This document shows positions 12,601 through 24,711 of a stretch of 64,000 bases of DNA, one piece after another. Position 1 is the stretch's first letter. The number at the start of each line of letters is the position of its first letter. The position numbers and the translations under genes were made by a program. Source of the DNA: Chamaecrista fasciculata (taxonomy: Eukaryota > Streptophyta > Magnoliopsida > Fabales > Fabaceae). Location of the stretch: the NCBI GenBank assembly GCA_003254925.1, contig QANZ01000883.1, forward strand, positions 1 to 64,000, read 5' to 3'. Under the pieces are notes generated by a model. That model worked only from the letters and a program-made list of their open reading frames with translations, had not been told where the DNA came from and ran no database searches.

Positions 12601-15600
12601 CATGCTTTCTATACCCTAGTTGCCAAAAAAAAAGTATAGCGTCATCCAATGGGAAAAAGATACAGGAAGAGAATTGAAAGAACAATAACATAGAAAATAT
12701 GTTTTGGGATCATATAGTCACACAAGTAGATCAAAGTTACCATTGTAAATGGTCTAATGTATAGGAAATGGGAAATGTACAACTCTAGCCAATGACATGT
12801 CGCCATGCGGAGACTCTCAGTGTTACCCAGCATAATTTGAAGCATGTTTTTCAAGCCCTCATGTGTTTGATGATTATCACATTGAATCCAGAACGCACTG
12901 CAATCCAACTTTGTGATTTGAGCCCTCCATTTCTCCCAAGCCTTATAATATTAAAATAAAAAAATATCATATAACAAAGCAAGAAATGTGCCAAAAGCTT
13001 AACACCACAGTATACCGTGGAAGACTCTGAAAAACAGGATATACCTTGATGAAGTCAGGCTTGGATTTAAAACATTCACCTAATTTTCCAGAAGAAGATT
13101 CAAGACGCAATCGCGGCATTTTAGAGATGAGGACAGCAACTGCCTCTACTAGTCCATTCTCTGTCTATTCCATCACAGGAGAACAGAAAAGAGACCAAAT
13201 AAATGTACAAACATATATCATTATATTAGCAGCACAGAAGGACTAAATCACTGAAAGGAACTGATAAGACATGAATCTAGAAGAAAAATCTAAGTATTTG
13301 ATCTATAACAAATAGGTTATTGACAAGAAAGCCAAATTAAACAATAAAACTGCCAAAATAATATTTCCCTAATTTAGCTCTTTCACATATATAGTTTCAA
13401 AGATTTCCCACCAACCTCACGGTTGCTGAGCTGATCTAGCTGATAGGATCCATGCAAACGTAACATTTTTACCTGCAATAGACAAACCAAGTTTACATAA
13501 AGTCTTCATACACTGACAAATGACACAGTAATATGTCAGCGATATAGTAGCTTCTACTAACCACAATATCAAGCCATCCAACAGCCAATGCAGATGACAT
13601 AACTTCCCAATATCTAGGATCATTCTCAATCACCTGCACAGGCAAATCTCATAGTTTCATACTGTTGCAGTGTATGCATAACACCAAGGCAAAGTCTTAC
13701 TCTATGATGCAATCCTAAACAAATCATGATGGCAGGACAAATCCCATAGGTCACATTTAAGCTTTATTTAAAATTTTAGCCTTTTTATGAGGAAAAGGTA
13801 GCCAAGGAAACTCATGGTACTATTTGTAGAATGATCTTCAACTTGGGAGAACAGAAAAGAGATCCATGAAATCCAAATTTATTGTACCCTCATCTGTATG
13901 GCCTACATATCCTTGAAATACGGGATGATAACAATAGAATCCCGAATCATACCATTTTATACTCAGGCAACTTGTTCATCTTTCAAGTCAACTTCATCTA
14001 ATAATTATTTATTTAAACTTTATCAGGGAATTTATTTAGCCTTCATAATCTTTCTTTTTCAAGATAGAATTTTTAAACTAATGTTTGTCCAAAGTTGTAA
14101 TCAACCAGTTTAATACCAAATAATTAATCATTTAAATCATACTTTCAGCTAATGCACTCAAAATAACAGTTAGAAACCAACAAAAAAAGATGATGATAGA
14201 ATTTAGCTTCCCATAGCTTAAAAAATGTCCAGGTAGCTAAGAAAAGGAACTTGAAGAACATTGAGATTACAAGCACCATAAACTTTTTGGTAATGAGCAT
14301 TTAAGACAGAAATGATTAACCATTACATTGAACCTATAAAGTTCAGGGAAAATATCATTATTTTTCCAGCTCACGGTCACAAATAAGATTTCATGAAGAA
14401 AGGAAGGAAAATGCAGTATGCAGATATACTCAGACCTGCATGTTGACAATATCCTTTTGAAAATCAACAAGCTTGGAATGAATTGTCGCTTGTGTACTTG
14501 TAAAGAGGCTGTCATAGTCCTGCCACGAAATGCAACAATTAGCTTAAAATTAGTATGTTTGACCAGCTTCAATGAATGATCAGGGAATGAAAAGGAAACC
14601 AATCAAGTATATAGAAGAGATCATTACAGCTAACCAATCAACAAGCCTTTCAGGTAGCCATGCTTGAGATTGTTTATCTACATAAAATATTTCCATCAAC
14701 TCCCATGCTGCTTTCAAGCATGTTGGCTCCTCACCTTTCTACATCAAGTATTAGAGTCTTTCAGCAAAAGTAACCCAGTTCATACTAAAATAGTTTCACA
14801 ACACTGCCTTCGGCTCGACTCAAGCCAATAAGTGAAAAAAAGTACCTTCAAAATTGCCTTTGGATCTTCAATTATTGGACTAGGAGGCAACTTTGGCCCA
14901 CCAAGAAGTGAACTAATGTCCTTACTATACTCTGCCACATACTCCCACCTGGTTGTTAGACATAGTTAACATATAGTCAATGACAAAGCTTTCATGAAAT
15001 GAAACTGCACTCGTTTGCTAACCAGCAGAAACGCACTCATTAATTATTGCCTTAACTGCGAACATATGTAAAGGAAAACACATATAGACTATCTACTTTA
15101 GATGAACTCATGAATCTAAGCCAGTTCTGACTAAATCTGTAATCTCTCACAAGTAAACAGAACGGTCAAGAGACCCAAAGCCAGGAACCAGATATAAATA
15201 AACAAATGACTGGACATTATTTTCATAAATGGCAGCTAAATCTCACTAAAATAACTAGAAATCCCTTACCAATCTAAATGATAAGGCGATGGGCTCATTG
15301 AAACCTTGGACATACTGGAAAAAGAGCTCCTCCGACTCTGAAGCAGCGCAAACGGTGTGACCGAACCGTATGCAATTCTACGCCACTGGGCGTCGCTAAT
15401 CTCCGGATCCCCATTACTGAGCTTAACCTCCACTACCTTGCCGCCCGCATCATCGTCTTCGGAGGGAGGCTTGAAAACGGAAACGCGGAGAGAATTGCCG
15501 CGGGACCAGGAGATGGCAAGGCGAGCAATTGGAGGGTTAAGGCCATGGTGTAGAGGGTAAACCACTGCCGAGTCTCCGTTCTCGGCGGAGACGGGAACCA

Positions 15601-15622
15601 AAGCGGCGTCGCCGCCGAGCAT
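9687..15622 (-). CDS. NUP85: Nuclear pore protein NUP85
   Basis: Encodes the Nup85 subunit of the Nup107-160 (Y) scaffold of the nuclear pore, needed for nucleocytoplasmic transport. Coding exons on the minus strand are 15270-15622, 14846-14948, 14628-14738, 14436-14519, 13562-13633, 13416-13472, 13045-13158, 12741-12941, 12505-12615, 12332-12369, 12083-12239, 11692-11793, 11526-11582, 11256-11402, 11059-11129, 10865-10952, 10570-10626 and 9687-9881. All junctions are GT...AG and in phase, giving 2118 nt, or 705 aa. The N-terminus (VYPLHHGLNPPIARLAISWS) and C-terminus (NKLQELSLARLRPDF, LALATNLGRTILDE) match plant NUP85 as I recall it. The Arabidopsis protein is about 716 aa. The product is an all-helical solenoid with no enzymatic motif. 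The exon at 13045-13158 could start two bases earlier at an alternative AG, but only the chosen one keeps phase. Confidence 0.95.
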
Positions 15623-15884
15623 TACGAAGGAAGACAGTGGTTTAGGGTTTTGGAAGGGTTTCTGAGTGAAACAAACTGTGTTAGTGAGTGTGAAATGAAA
15701 CGACGCTGTGTCAATTCCAAAAAGGCCAAACGGAAGTCAATAGTCAAATATACAAGTCATTGCTTCATTTGGTCCCAAAACGCAACATTTTACGCGGGAA
15801 TCAACACTTTTCTTACTTGTTCTGCGTTTTAGAATTTTCGTGCGTGGGAACGGCAAGACGTATTTATTTAGAGGAAACCTACTA
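15623..15884. promoter_or_regulatory. Promoter and 5' leader region of NUP85
   Basis: Immediately upstream of the NUP85 ATG. No clear TATA box is visible, as is common for housekeeping genes. The short open frames here are not supported as genes. Confidence 0.35.
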
Positions 15885-16000
15885 TTTGGTCCCTCATTTT
15901 TCACAATTGTTACGATTTGGTCCTTGCATTATTGAGATATACTATTTAATCTCTCAATAATTATAAATGTCAACTCGTTAATCTATGTAACCTCTCTCCG
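15885..16000. repeat. 'TTTGGTCC' degenerate repeat, copy 1
   Basis: Contains ACTATTTGGTCCCTCATTTT, then ACGATTTGGTCCTTGCATTA, then ATACTATTTAATCTCTCAAT and ATAAATGTCAACTCGTTA. The same order of phrases recurs, diverged, at about 62700-62815. It is therefore a dispersed repeat, probably one arm of a foldback element like those at 22, 45 and 56 kb. Confidence 0.6.
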
Positions 16001-16629
16001 TTACTAATGCTAATGATATGGCTGTTAAGTGCACAGTTTTAAGTTTTAAAATTCAACTATTTGGTGAATTTAATTTTGACAAAAATGTTTTTCCGACCTC
16101 TTAAAGTAATTTAAAACGTCTTCTCTTAAGATTTTCCTATATTAATTTTGTCTTAAAATATTCAAATTTAACTAGAAGTGTCATTAGTGATCATTAGAGC
16201 ATAAAAGACTTGAATATAAAATTTAGCTACATGAACAGAATGAGAGAAACTCATATTTGATTTTATTAACAAAGAGAAAAGGACATCCTTCTGTACATTG
16301 TTTCTTGAGAATAGTATGAAACTTTTGTAATACACACCCTAACTTGTAAGTTTTGGAAGATTGCAATGATTGGGCTAAATCCTTCTCAGCCTCTCTTGAT
16401 AATGTGAACATTGAGTAGAGATTTAAAAGAAGTTTTGGAAGCAGGTGGGAATATCCATTTCTATTTGCATGCAGGCAACTAAAAAGTATCTGGATTGTTG
16501 TTAATTTGTTATATACACCGTAAGTAACAGGAATTAATGAAGTGATAATTAGTTGGAGAGAGGGTGAGTAGTACTAAGTGATGGCCCAAAATTACAACCA
16601 ACTAAAGAAATTATACAAGAATATATAAT
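16001..16629. other. Intergenic, nothing recognised
   Basis: AT-rich sequence between the NUP85 promoter and an LTR-like fragment. A 62-codon minus frame at 16223-16411 has no family resemblance. Confidence 0.4.
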
Positions 16630-17060
16630 ACTGAAGGCGGAAGCGAAAACAATGGTTGTAAACCATGATCTTTAACAAAGATAACTTCAAGAATTAATCA
16701 CAAACGAAGAAAGATAAAGAACCTACCTTGATCCATCGCTAATCAGCACGAAGGCGGGTTGAATTCTTCCAAAGTGTTAGATAGTTGTCAAAACCCACTC
16801 ACAAGATGGATATGAGAGTGACACAATAGGTTTCTGAAAATTAGTCTGACTTTCCTGACTAACTCCTATATATAACTATCCCACTTTGGGGAACCACAAC
16901 CCTAGAGATACCTAGCCCAAATAGCCTTGGCCCATCAACAAGGTTGGGCTTTATGGTTTCTACACATTTTATTTATTTATTTAACCCATACTCATAAAAT
17001 AACATAATTAGTCCATAAATAATAACAATGAGATCCATAAATTAATTGGACTAATTATAA
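16630..17060 (-). mobile_element. Possible LTR fragment, copia-type, old
   Basis: Starts near GGCGGAAGCGAAAAC and continues through ACCTACCTTGATCCATCGCT and CACTTTGGGGAACCACAACC to AT-rich sequence with repeated CCCATA or CCATAA phrases. The GGCGGAAGC phrase resembles the one at 2745 and typical reversed copia LTR ends. The edges are uncertain and no internal region is present. It lies just past the 3' end of the RING gene and may supply its polyadenylation region. Confidence 0.3.
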
Positions 17061-17064
17061 ATAT

Positions 17065-17748
17065 TTAATAGCCCATTATGTACAAATAAAATATAAAATA
17101 TGTGAGTCCACCAAATAGAAAATTGCTAACACTAAGATCCTGAGTGACATAATAAGCAGAGAGGTTGAGATAGTTATTGTAATGATGAGTGTTGTCCTTC
17201 CATTTGGCCCTACATATCACACATCTCACCCTTCGCTTTCCCCTGCTTTTCTTCCACTTCACCAAACACTCGTGATGAATAGGATTCTGGCATCTCTCAC
17301 AAGTCACAACCCTCTCTTCTCTTTCCATTTCCTCCAAGCAAATCGGGCAATTTGATCCCTCTTCTATCTCTATCATCCTATTCATCAATATTTTTCCTCC
17401 CTCCAACACTTGCCGGAACCTCTGCCGGAGGCTTCCCTCCGCCACTGATTCCGGCGAGGTGGGGGTGGCCAGGAGCCGCCGGAGCTGGCATGGACGGAGA
17501 TTCCTCCGCCGGAGACAGACGTCGTCGAGAGAGACACACAAAACACGAAGGAACACAAAAAGAATGTGCTTGCAGGGTGGTGTAGGTGTAGGATGAGGGC
17601 AATTGCATGAGGGTGTAGAAGATACGTTCACAGTGTAGACATTTCCGGTGGAACCCAATATGAAGAAGTTTGAATGGAGACGGTGAAGGAGACGGAGGGA
17701 TCCCAATACAGAATTGGACTCCATTAATTCAATTGGAGGCAAATTCAA
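17065..17748 (-). CDS. SWIM and RING zinc-finger protein, probable E3 ligase
   Basis: Single-exon gene of 227 aa. The SWIM motif is near residues 30-62: FFILGSTGNVYTVNV then CNCPHPTPTPPCKHILFVFL, fitting CxCx(n)CxH. A RING finger follows: CPIC, then TCERC, PIHHEC and finally CVICRAKW, with the eight Cys/His ligands present. Plant proteins with this SWIM-then-RING order are thought to act as ubiquitin ligases, with the RING recruiting the E2. The last 25 residues or so (SNFLFGGLTYFIFYLYIMGY) are hydrophobic and unlike the rest. They may be a membrane-associated tail or read-on past an older stop. A second Met (MESNSV) eight codons in is an alternative start. Partner and substrate cannot be told from sequence. 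Confidence 0.8.
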   Translation of the reverse strand: MNLPPIELMESNSVLGSLRLLHRLHSNFFILGSTGNVYTVNVSSTPSCNCPHPTPTPPCKHILFVFLRVLCVSLDDVCLRRRNLRPCQLRRLLATPTSPESVAEGSLRQRFRQVLEGGKILMNRMIEIEEGSNCPICLEEMEREERVVTCERCQNPIHHECLVKWKKSRGKRRVRCVICRAKWKDNTHHYNNYLNLSAYYVTQDLSVSNFLFGGLTYFIFYLYIMGY

Positions 17749-17800
17749 CTATATATCTTATGCATGGTGTGGTTGGGATTCTTTGAATAGTTTAGAGGGG

Positions 17801-17808
17801 ATATATAG
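17801..17808 (-). promoter_or_regulatory. Putative TATA box of SWIM-RING gene
   Basis: On the minus strand this reads CTATATAT inside a G/C-flanked stretch, about 53 nt upstream of the ATG at 17748. Transcription would begin about 25-30 nt further on, leaving a very short 5' leader. Confidence 0.35.
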
Positions 17809-20800
17809 GGAATCTCGTTGGTGGTGTGGACGATATTCCGGAACTTAACTTGCTAACTACTTGGTGTGAAATGGTGGTGAATTAACCACACGCTATACTC
17901 ATAAGCAACAAAATTCTACCTTTTACACCACTCAACTCTCTTAACCTTATTCCAGTTCTAATAACAGTTTGCAATTTACAGTTTACATCAAACGATTCTT
18001 TCACTTTAATTAATAGGATAAGGGTTCTTTACGCCACTGTTACTCCAGTTTTGGGTTCCATTTCTTCAATTTGTGCCTGTGGATATTAACTTCAATTTAA
18101 TTTATTGAATCTTGATCATGTAGTTCCGCAATTTTTTTATTAAATTTAATCACCAATCCAATTTTAAAAATGTAAGGACGCGTGGAACTGAGAAGGGAAG
18201 TGAATATCCCATAATGATAAGCCTCAAACAGTAAAACACCATTTTGTTTTTTTGGTCAGAGTAAAACCCCAATTGAATTCCACTCAAAGCCCTAATAACC
18301 CTGAGTTTTTTTTTTTGTTGAAATGGGCTGTCATATAGTTATATAGACTTATAGTTATGGATGTCTGTGGCAACCAGCATTTTCTTCCATCATTCTGAAA
18401 TGCCCAATTTCAAGAATATTGCAATGCTCACTGACTCAAGCTATGATCTGCAGTGCCAACCCCGGAGTTCGATTTCGCTAATTTTTGTTCTGTATTTAGA
18501 ATCTGCCAGCAACATTTACTCATTTTTCTCAAAACAAAAACATTAAAGGAAAATTCCTATCCATAACCAAAATCTTGGACATAGGTTTGATGAAAGTGAC
18601 AAATTATGTTCGATATTCATTTTCAGTTTTCCCTGTCACAAATAAAGAAACTTACTAAATTACAGTTTCAAGTTATAAGGCACAATTGAAACTTTGATTG
18701 ATGGGCCGTTGGAGCCGGGAAAATTATTTGTGAGAAGAGGCGTGCATTCTGAACCAGATAAGCTCTATACCTAAAGGGTGTATAAACTATAAACAGTATT
18801 CTGTGCACAAGTTCTTAAAAAAAATCAGAGGGTCTTGTGTTTAACATGGCGAACTAGGCATATTATATTTTTATCTCGCTTCTCATCTCGTTCTTAATTA
18901 TATGTGGGAATAGTTGCAAACTCTGATACCAATTCTCATGCAAGACACTACATTCATGAGGCATGAAAAAACACTAAACTCAGAAGCAGGGGATATAACT
19001 GAATGTTATGTTGACATCTACTGATTACCTAACGCTTGAGGTGGTGTTTGTTGTAAAGTTTTATATTAGCTAGTTGTCATTTCAGGTCGCTAAGTAAATG
19101 GCTGTTTTTTTTTCCTGTTTTTTTTCCTGTTAATGGTCAATAAACATTCAACATAATGTAAAAAGTTTTTTTTTTCTGAGAGTTAAGACCGATATCTAGG
19201 CTGCAGGATACAAAATTACTAGAAAGTGACTTTTTGCTTCATAATCAATATAAATTGCTCAGGCTACTCTGTTATAGTGTTATTACAATAATGTGATGTG
19301 AGGGACAACTGTACTACAGTAATTTGGTAAATATGACCATTTATTTATCTAAAATCCCAACAGAAGAAATGAGAACATCAATAATAAATGTTTAGTATTA
19401 TGTATAGAATTAAAGCATATATTTATCTTCTTGAAGATTATATAGCTTCAGTTAGTTTTTAGCTTTACCTGAAAGGTGCGTTCAAGTTGTCTTTCACCAA
19501 CCCCAACATAAGATTATAACTTAGCGTGGCTTAAAGTGGCTAGGACTATATATTGACAGTTCGACACCCACGATTAATTCTGGCAGACTCTTTTTGAAAA
19601 TCTGATAAATCTGAAAATACTAAAAAAAACAAAATAAAGTTCCATGCTGCAAGACAACACTCGATACAAGCACAATGGAATTTACAATTTTATATTAAGT
19701 GTATAGTCTGTCAAATTTTGAAATAATGAGTATCCAAATTTCCTGTTTTCCACTAGGTCTTAATTAGTCCCTAATTGTTCTTTTCTTAGTGGTTAAAATT
19801 AAAGCTACTAAATTCTTACAAGACACTTTGTATGAATTCAATTGAGTGTATGCATGCCAAGGAAAGATTAGTGTGTTATGCTTGGATGGATATCTGATCT
19901 TTAGATTTATCCATGCATGTATTTTGCAATTCAGGGTGACATTGTAGCATTCAAGTCCATTTGTTCCTCACTTGACACTAAGGGAAAAAATAAAAGTGTA
20001 ACATTCAAGTCCATTTGTTCCTCACCTAGTTCTGCCACTTAAACTAATTTGCATATGACGAGCGACATGAATATTTATCAGATCTATTACTTTCATCCAT
20101 CATCCTGTGAATTAAAGACATAATTTTCTGATCGATCGAGCCTGTGCTTATCTATATATGTCCCTCGGAAATGAGTCTCAGCAATCAGCACATGTATACG
20201 CCCCATGATGAGTGATGAACAGTGGACTTTCGGTTAACTTGTAACTTGTAAGTTATACTGAGAGTTCAGTATAACGGGTATATATATATATAATTGGAAT
20301 TTAGAAGAATCGTTCCACATATTTATGAGTAATGTTAAATATACAAATTTAAGCATAAACTATAAGCCCATAAGCCCACCGTAGAAAGGTCTAACTCTTC
20401 TCAAAAGAGCTCTCATAGAGAGAGGATTGCCCCATTATATATATAGTGTTAAAAAGCCCTTTAACTAAGCGATGTGGAACTTCAACACCCACACATAGGC
20501 AAGTGAATATACTATATATATTCTTGTTTACCCTGCAGCTGGAGCGAGTACGTCATATATAGTAACTGTTGAATAAATCCTTTAACTGTGTCTGTGGCTT
20601 CACACTGCCATATATATATATATTCTATTATTGGGTCTGGTCCTTTGAAATAATTAATGAGGTTGCTTCATTGGGAGGGTCATGTTAGACAAGCTTCTTT
20701 CCTTCTCAGAGAAAGTGCTGAGAAGTTGGATAGTGGATGCCAAATTAAAGGCCAAAGGGGAACATAAAACTTTTCATCAACATGGAAAACACTCGAATCC

Positions 20801-22028
20801 CCCATGCACTGGAATATCTTTTATCTATCTATCTATCTACACCATTCCATGTCGCTTCTTCACTAATTAATTAATATAATATCTCGCACAGGATCAGATG
20901 AGGACGAATGAAGTACTTGCTATTTCATTGGTGGAATGGGTTCAGCTTCCATATCTCTTTTTCTTCCCCACATGGAATGGAAACACCAATATTATTTAAC
21001 TCGATCTCTATATGTTCTAATTAATTAACAGCATTTCTCCAAGTCAAATTAAATGATAAACTTACTGACTTGTGCAAGAGTGTCATGTGACCACCGCTAT
21101 CTTAGCTTCTCTCTCTCACTCTAATAATTCATCATTCATTCATTAATTAATGTATATATTCTTTCAGCAACGTAACGCTCCTGGGTAAAACACTAGGCCA
21201 CTGGCCACACCCCTTTTATTTGGTTTTTCCTTTAATACTCTTTATTCTCTGCATATATATATATAATACATAGGATAATGAAAGAAAAGAAAGAATGAGA
21301 CAGAAGATTCAGCTTTAAAAATTGTAATGAGTGATCAAATGTATATATGCAAATCACTTGGGAAGACATTAGATTCTTGTATTATTATAATTAAATCCTA
21401 TGGATTTGTGCTGCTTGGTTTCGTACATACACACTCCATTTTAATATGTATAGTATCTTCGTCATCTTTGAAATTGATTTCCCTCTAACACCCAATCACC
21501 CTATAGCTCCTCTAATTAACAAATTAAACTTCACTCACATCACATGGGGGCTAGTGAGTACTGATCGAGTAGAGACTGAGACTGAGGAATAATGCCTTTT
21601 GAATTAATATCTCCCTCTTCCTCAAACCATTTTACAATCGACCTCTCGATTATTATAATATACCTTATCTCTGTCACTTTCATTGTTAATAACTTAATTG
21701 AGCAAGCATGAGTCGTTTACTTTTTCATTTCTCCGCACCTTCATGATCAATTACATCAGTAATAACTCCAACTTCTTTAGAAACTTTTGTTGACATAAAT
21801 AGCAGAAAAGAGAATTAAGCCTCATAACTAATTAATAAGCTGCTGCCAGTGTCTCTCAAATATAATTATTAAATTTTGAGCTTCAAAATATACTATGAGT
21901 CTTTTGGATAAGCTCATGAAAAAAGAACTTTATTTATCAAACATTTTTTTAGAAGTTCTTTTGAGTGAAGCACTAGTATTTTTAATTATCAAAGTTGTTT
22001 GGATATAAAATGACAAAAGTACTTATAA
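17809..22028. other. Intergenic stretch, no gene seen
   Basis: About 4.2 kb of AT-rich sequence with (TA)n and poly-T runs. The phrase CGATGTGGAACTTCAACACC near 20470 is reminiscent of old LTR or MITE tails but is too short to classify. No coding exon with a recognisable family, tRNA or known microRNA was found. Confidence 0.45.
19944..20025. repeat. 28-bp direct repeat, 54-bp offset
   Basis: GTAGCATTCAAGTCCATTTG plus TTCCTCAC at 19944 recurs as GTAACATTCAAGTCCATTTG plus TTCCTCAC from 19998, with one mismatch. This is a small local duplication. Confidence 0.85.
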
Positions 22029-22037
22029 TTAATAAAA

Positions 22038-22347
22038 GGCCAAAGTCCTATTTTGGTCCCCCAGTTATGCTCCTTGTTCCAAATAGGTCCCCCAGTTATT
22101 TTTTGTTCCATATTGGTCCCCCAGTTATGCAAAACTTGAAAAAGTTGGTCCCTCTAACGTTTTCCATCCATTTTTCTGTTAAAAAAAAAGGAAAAATAAA
22201 CTTTCATCCCCAAAAATTTTATTTTCTTATATTAAGGTCCTTTTCTTTTTATAATAGGATCAAAACATAAGAAAATGAACTAAATTAAGATTTTAAGTGA
22301 ATTTACCCAAAAACACAAAATAAATCTCTCTCTCTCTCTCCCACCGT

Positions 22348-22389
<42 letters not shown>

Positions 22390-24373
22390 CAATGAAAACG
22401 ACTCTAATCTCCGCTGCTTGTTGGGTTATTTCTTTTTAAAGCAAGTTTTAAATTTATAAGCCCAATTGCAAGCATACACTACCGAAGTAATATAAAAACT
22501 TAAGCACCGGGTATCGTCCCACCGAGAAATTACTTGCGAATTCACTCTAAACACAGGCTATAGCGATTCATTTAATCTAAGCAACCAAATTCCGATAAAA
22601 GATTCAACTGAATAAAACTAAATTGCAATAACCAGGTTCCAAATTGAACACCGAAAGAACTCCCTAGAATTCAAGTGTAAAAGACTTCCCTAGGACTATC
22701 CCTTCTTAGCAATTTCACTTAACTAATTAACTACTCTGAATATGGACTTACGATAATGGCAAAGCCAACCCTGAACTCTTAATTACCTATAATTACCTTT
22801 CAGTCAATTATAAGCCTCTTGAATCTAATTAACTCACCTATATTTCTATGGTGAACCAACTATATCAATGCATTAAGTTCAAGTTCAATTGGGTTCCCCT
22901 AGGCTAATAGGTATATGCCTATCCTATTAACAAATTCCATTAGAAAATGAAATCTAGAGGCAATCAATGCAAGCCCTAGCTTCAATTAATCTCTTTCAAG
23001 CATAAATCAAAGCAATTCATAAGAATCCCCAACATTGGTGGCCACACAAAGAAGGAGAAAACATAATACTCATTAATTGAACTTTAACATAAAAAACATC
23101 CATAATCAAAGTAAACAATTAGTTAATCTACATTGCTAAGAAGTTCTAATCCTAGAGAATATGAAAACTAGCCTAACATTCTCACAAAAACGAAATCAAC
23201 AACCATATTGAATCAAAGAAGAAGAAAAGAGAAGAAAAGAGGAAGAACCCTAAGAGTGAAACCCCCAATCTTCACTTTCTCCACCCAAATCCACCAAAAT
23301 TGATGATATCCAGTGAGAATCGAAGCTCCCCAAGCAATTTCGCACCTCCCTTGAGCTCTAGGGTTTGTCCCTTGTGTCTACTTTAGTCCCCCTTCGAAGA
23401 ATGATCAGATCTGCCCCAAAAAATCGTTAAAATCTGTCGCGACTCGCCTAGGCGAGCTGCACCTCGCCTAGGCGAGATGTCTTCATTAATCCTAGCTGGC
23501 ACAGGACATGGCGCCTAGGCGCTCAAATGGGCGCCTAGGCGAGGAGGATTTTTCAGCATCACTAAAATCTTCGTTTTGACCCCGATTCGCTTCATACGGA
23601 GAACCCCGGACCTCTCAACATCTTCTAGGCATTTTAAGCTTCAATTCAAGGTCCTGAAACATTAAAAACTCAATAAATTTGGTGCCCGAAATCGTTGGCT
23701 AACTTGGAAAATATAAAACAAAACTAAGTCAAACTAAACTTAAAACTAAAAAATAAACATCAATAACTAATAAAACACTAAAAACTCACTTAATAAGCTT
23801 CATTAATAAATAAAACATGGATAAAAGCCCCGAAATGACTTGAGATTATGACCAAATAACTCTAAATTATTAGAGTTATCAGCTTACGACCCAGCTCACA
23901 ACCAACTTGCCTCGCTGGAAATACTGCACAGAAACCGCCGCCTACCGCCGCCGATCGAGTCTGTCCAGGTCCCGCCGCAAACCGCCGTCGGATGTGCTAC
24001 AAACCCAGAAAAAAAAAAACTCGCCGGCAATATCACGAACTCCGATAAATCTTCCCAGAAAACGCCGCTCTCCGCCGCCCTCTGTCGATCAACGCCGGCG
24101 ACGAGCTCCTCCGCGAAAACCGTCAAGCTCCGATCAAGAATCACGAGCTCACGAACAGACTCCGAAAACTCCGCAAATCTGGCCAGAAAACCGCCGCTCT
24201 CCGCCGAATCGTTGTCCTCCGTTGATGAACCGACGAGTTCCGATCATCGTCGTCGTCGGACAAGTCTAACGTGACGGGGGAGTAGGGTTCCTGTTTGGCT
24301 TAGAAATTGAGGAGAGTGGAGGAGGGTGCGGTGGTGGTGGTGTTGGGGAATAAGGAATGGCTGCCGGCACGGT

Positions 24374-24419
<46 letters not shown>

Positions 24420-24702
24420 TTTTGTGTTTTTGGGTAAATTCACTTAAAATCTTAATTTACTTCATTTTCTTATGTTTTGATCCTATTATAAAAAGAAAAG
24501 GACCTTAATATAAGAAAATAAAACTTTTGGGGATGAAAGTTTATTTTTCCTCTTTTTTTAACGGAAAAATGGATGAAAAACGTTAGAGAAACCAACTTTT
24601 TCAAGTTTTGCATAACTGGGGGACCAATATGGAATAAAAAATAACTGGGGGACCTATTTGGAACAAAGAGCATAACTGGGGGACCAAAATAGGACTTTGG
24701 CC
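22038..24702. mobile_element. Non-autonomous Mutator-like element, long TIRs
   Basis: The left arm starts GGCCAAAGTCCTATTTTGGT and the right arm ends ACCAAAATAGGACTTTGGCC. The inverted arms run about 300 bp (22038-22350 and 24375-24702), and each contains three 'GGTCCCCCAGTTAT' units on its strand plus a CT/GA tract and CCCACCGTGC. The flanks are a perfect 9-bp direct repeat, TTAATAAAA (22029-22037 and 24703-24711), the size made by Mutator-like transposases. No transposase is encoded. The non-LTR interior (about 22390-22418 and 23882-24370) is GC-rich and could be captured sequence. A solo LTR is nested inside. The 573-bp element at 56160 shares the same ends. Confidence 0.9.
22419..23881 (-). 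mobile_element. Solo LTR, gypsy-type, nested in the Mutator-like element
   Basis: On the plus strand it starts TGTTGGGTTATTTC and ends GAGTTATCA, so it has TG...CA ends. Reversed, it carries GACGATACCCGGTGCTTA followed by a ...GCTTGCAATTGGGC end region, like many plant gypsy (Tat/Ogre-like) LTRs as I recall them. It includes a paired CGCCTAGGCGAG motif region near 23440-23540. The flanking match is only GCTT, so the exact edges may be off by a base. There is no internal region, consistent with recombination to a solo LTR. It is younger than the surrounding element because it splits that element's interior. Confidence 0.6.
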
Positions 24703-24711
24703 TTAATAAAA

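Noticed and set aside
20370-20510. LTR-tail-like phrase GATGTGGAACTTCAACACC
   Set aside because: It is too short and lacks a second end or duplication to be called an element.
23907-24269. 120-codon Arg/Pro-rich frame
   Set aside because: It lies inside the Mutator-like element, has no domain, and the complementary strand is also open. It is kept only as possible captured DNA.
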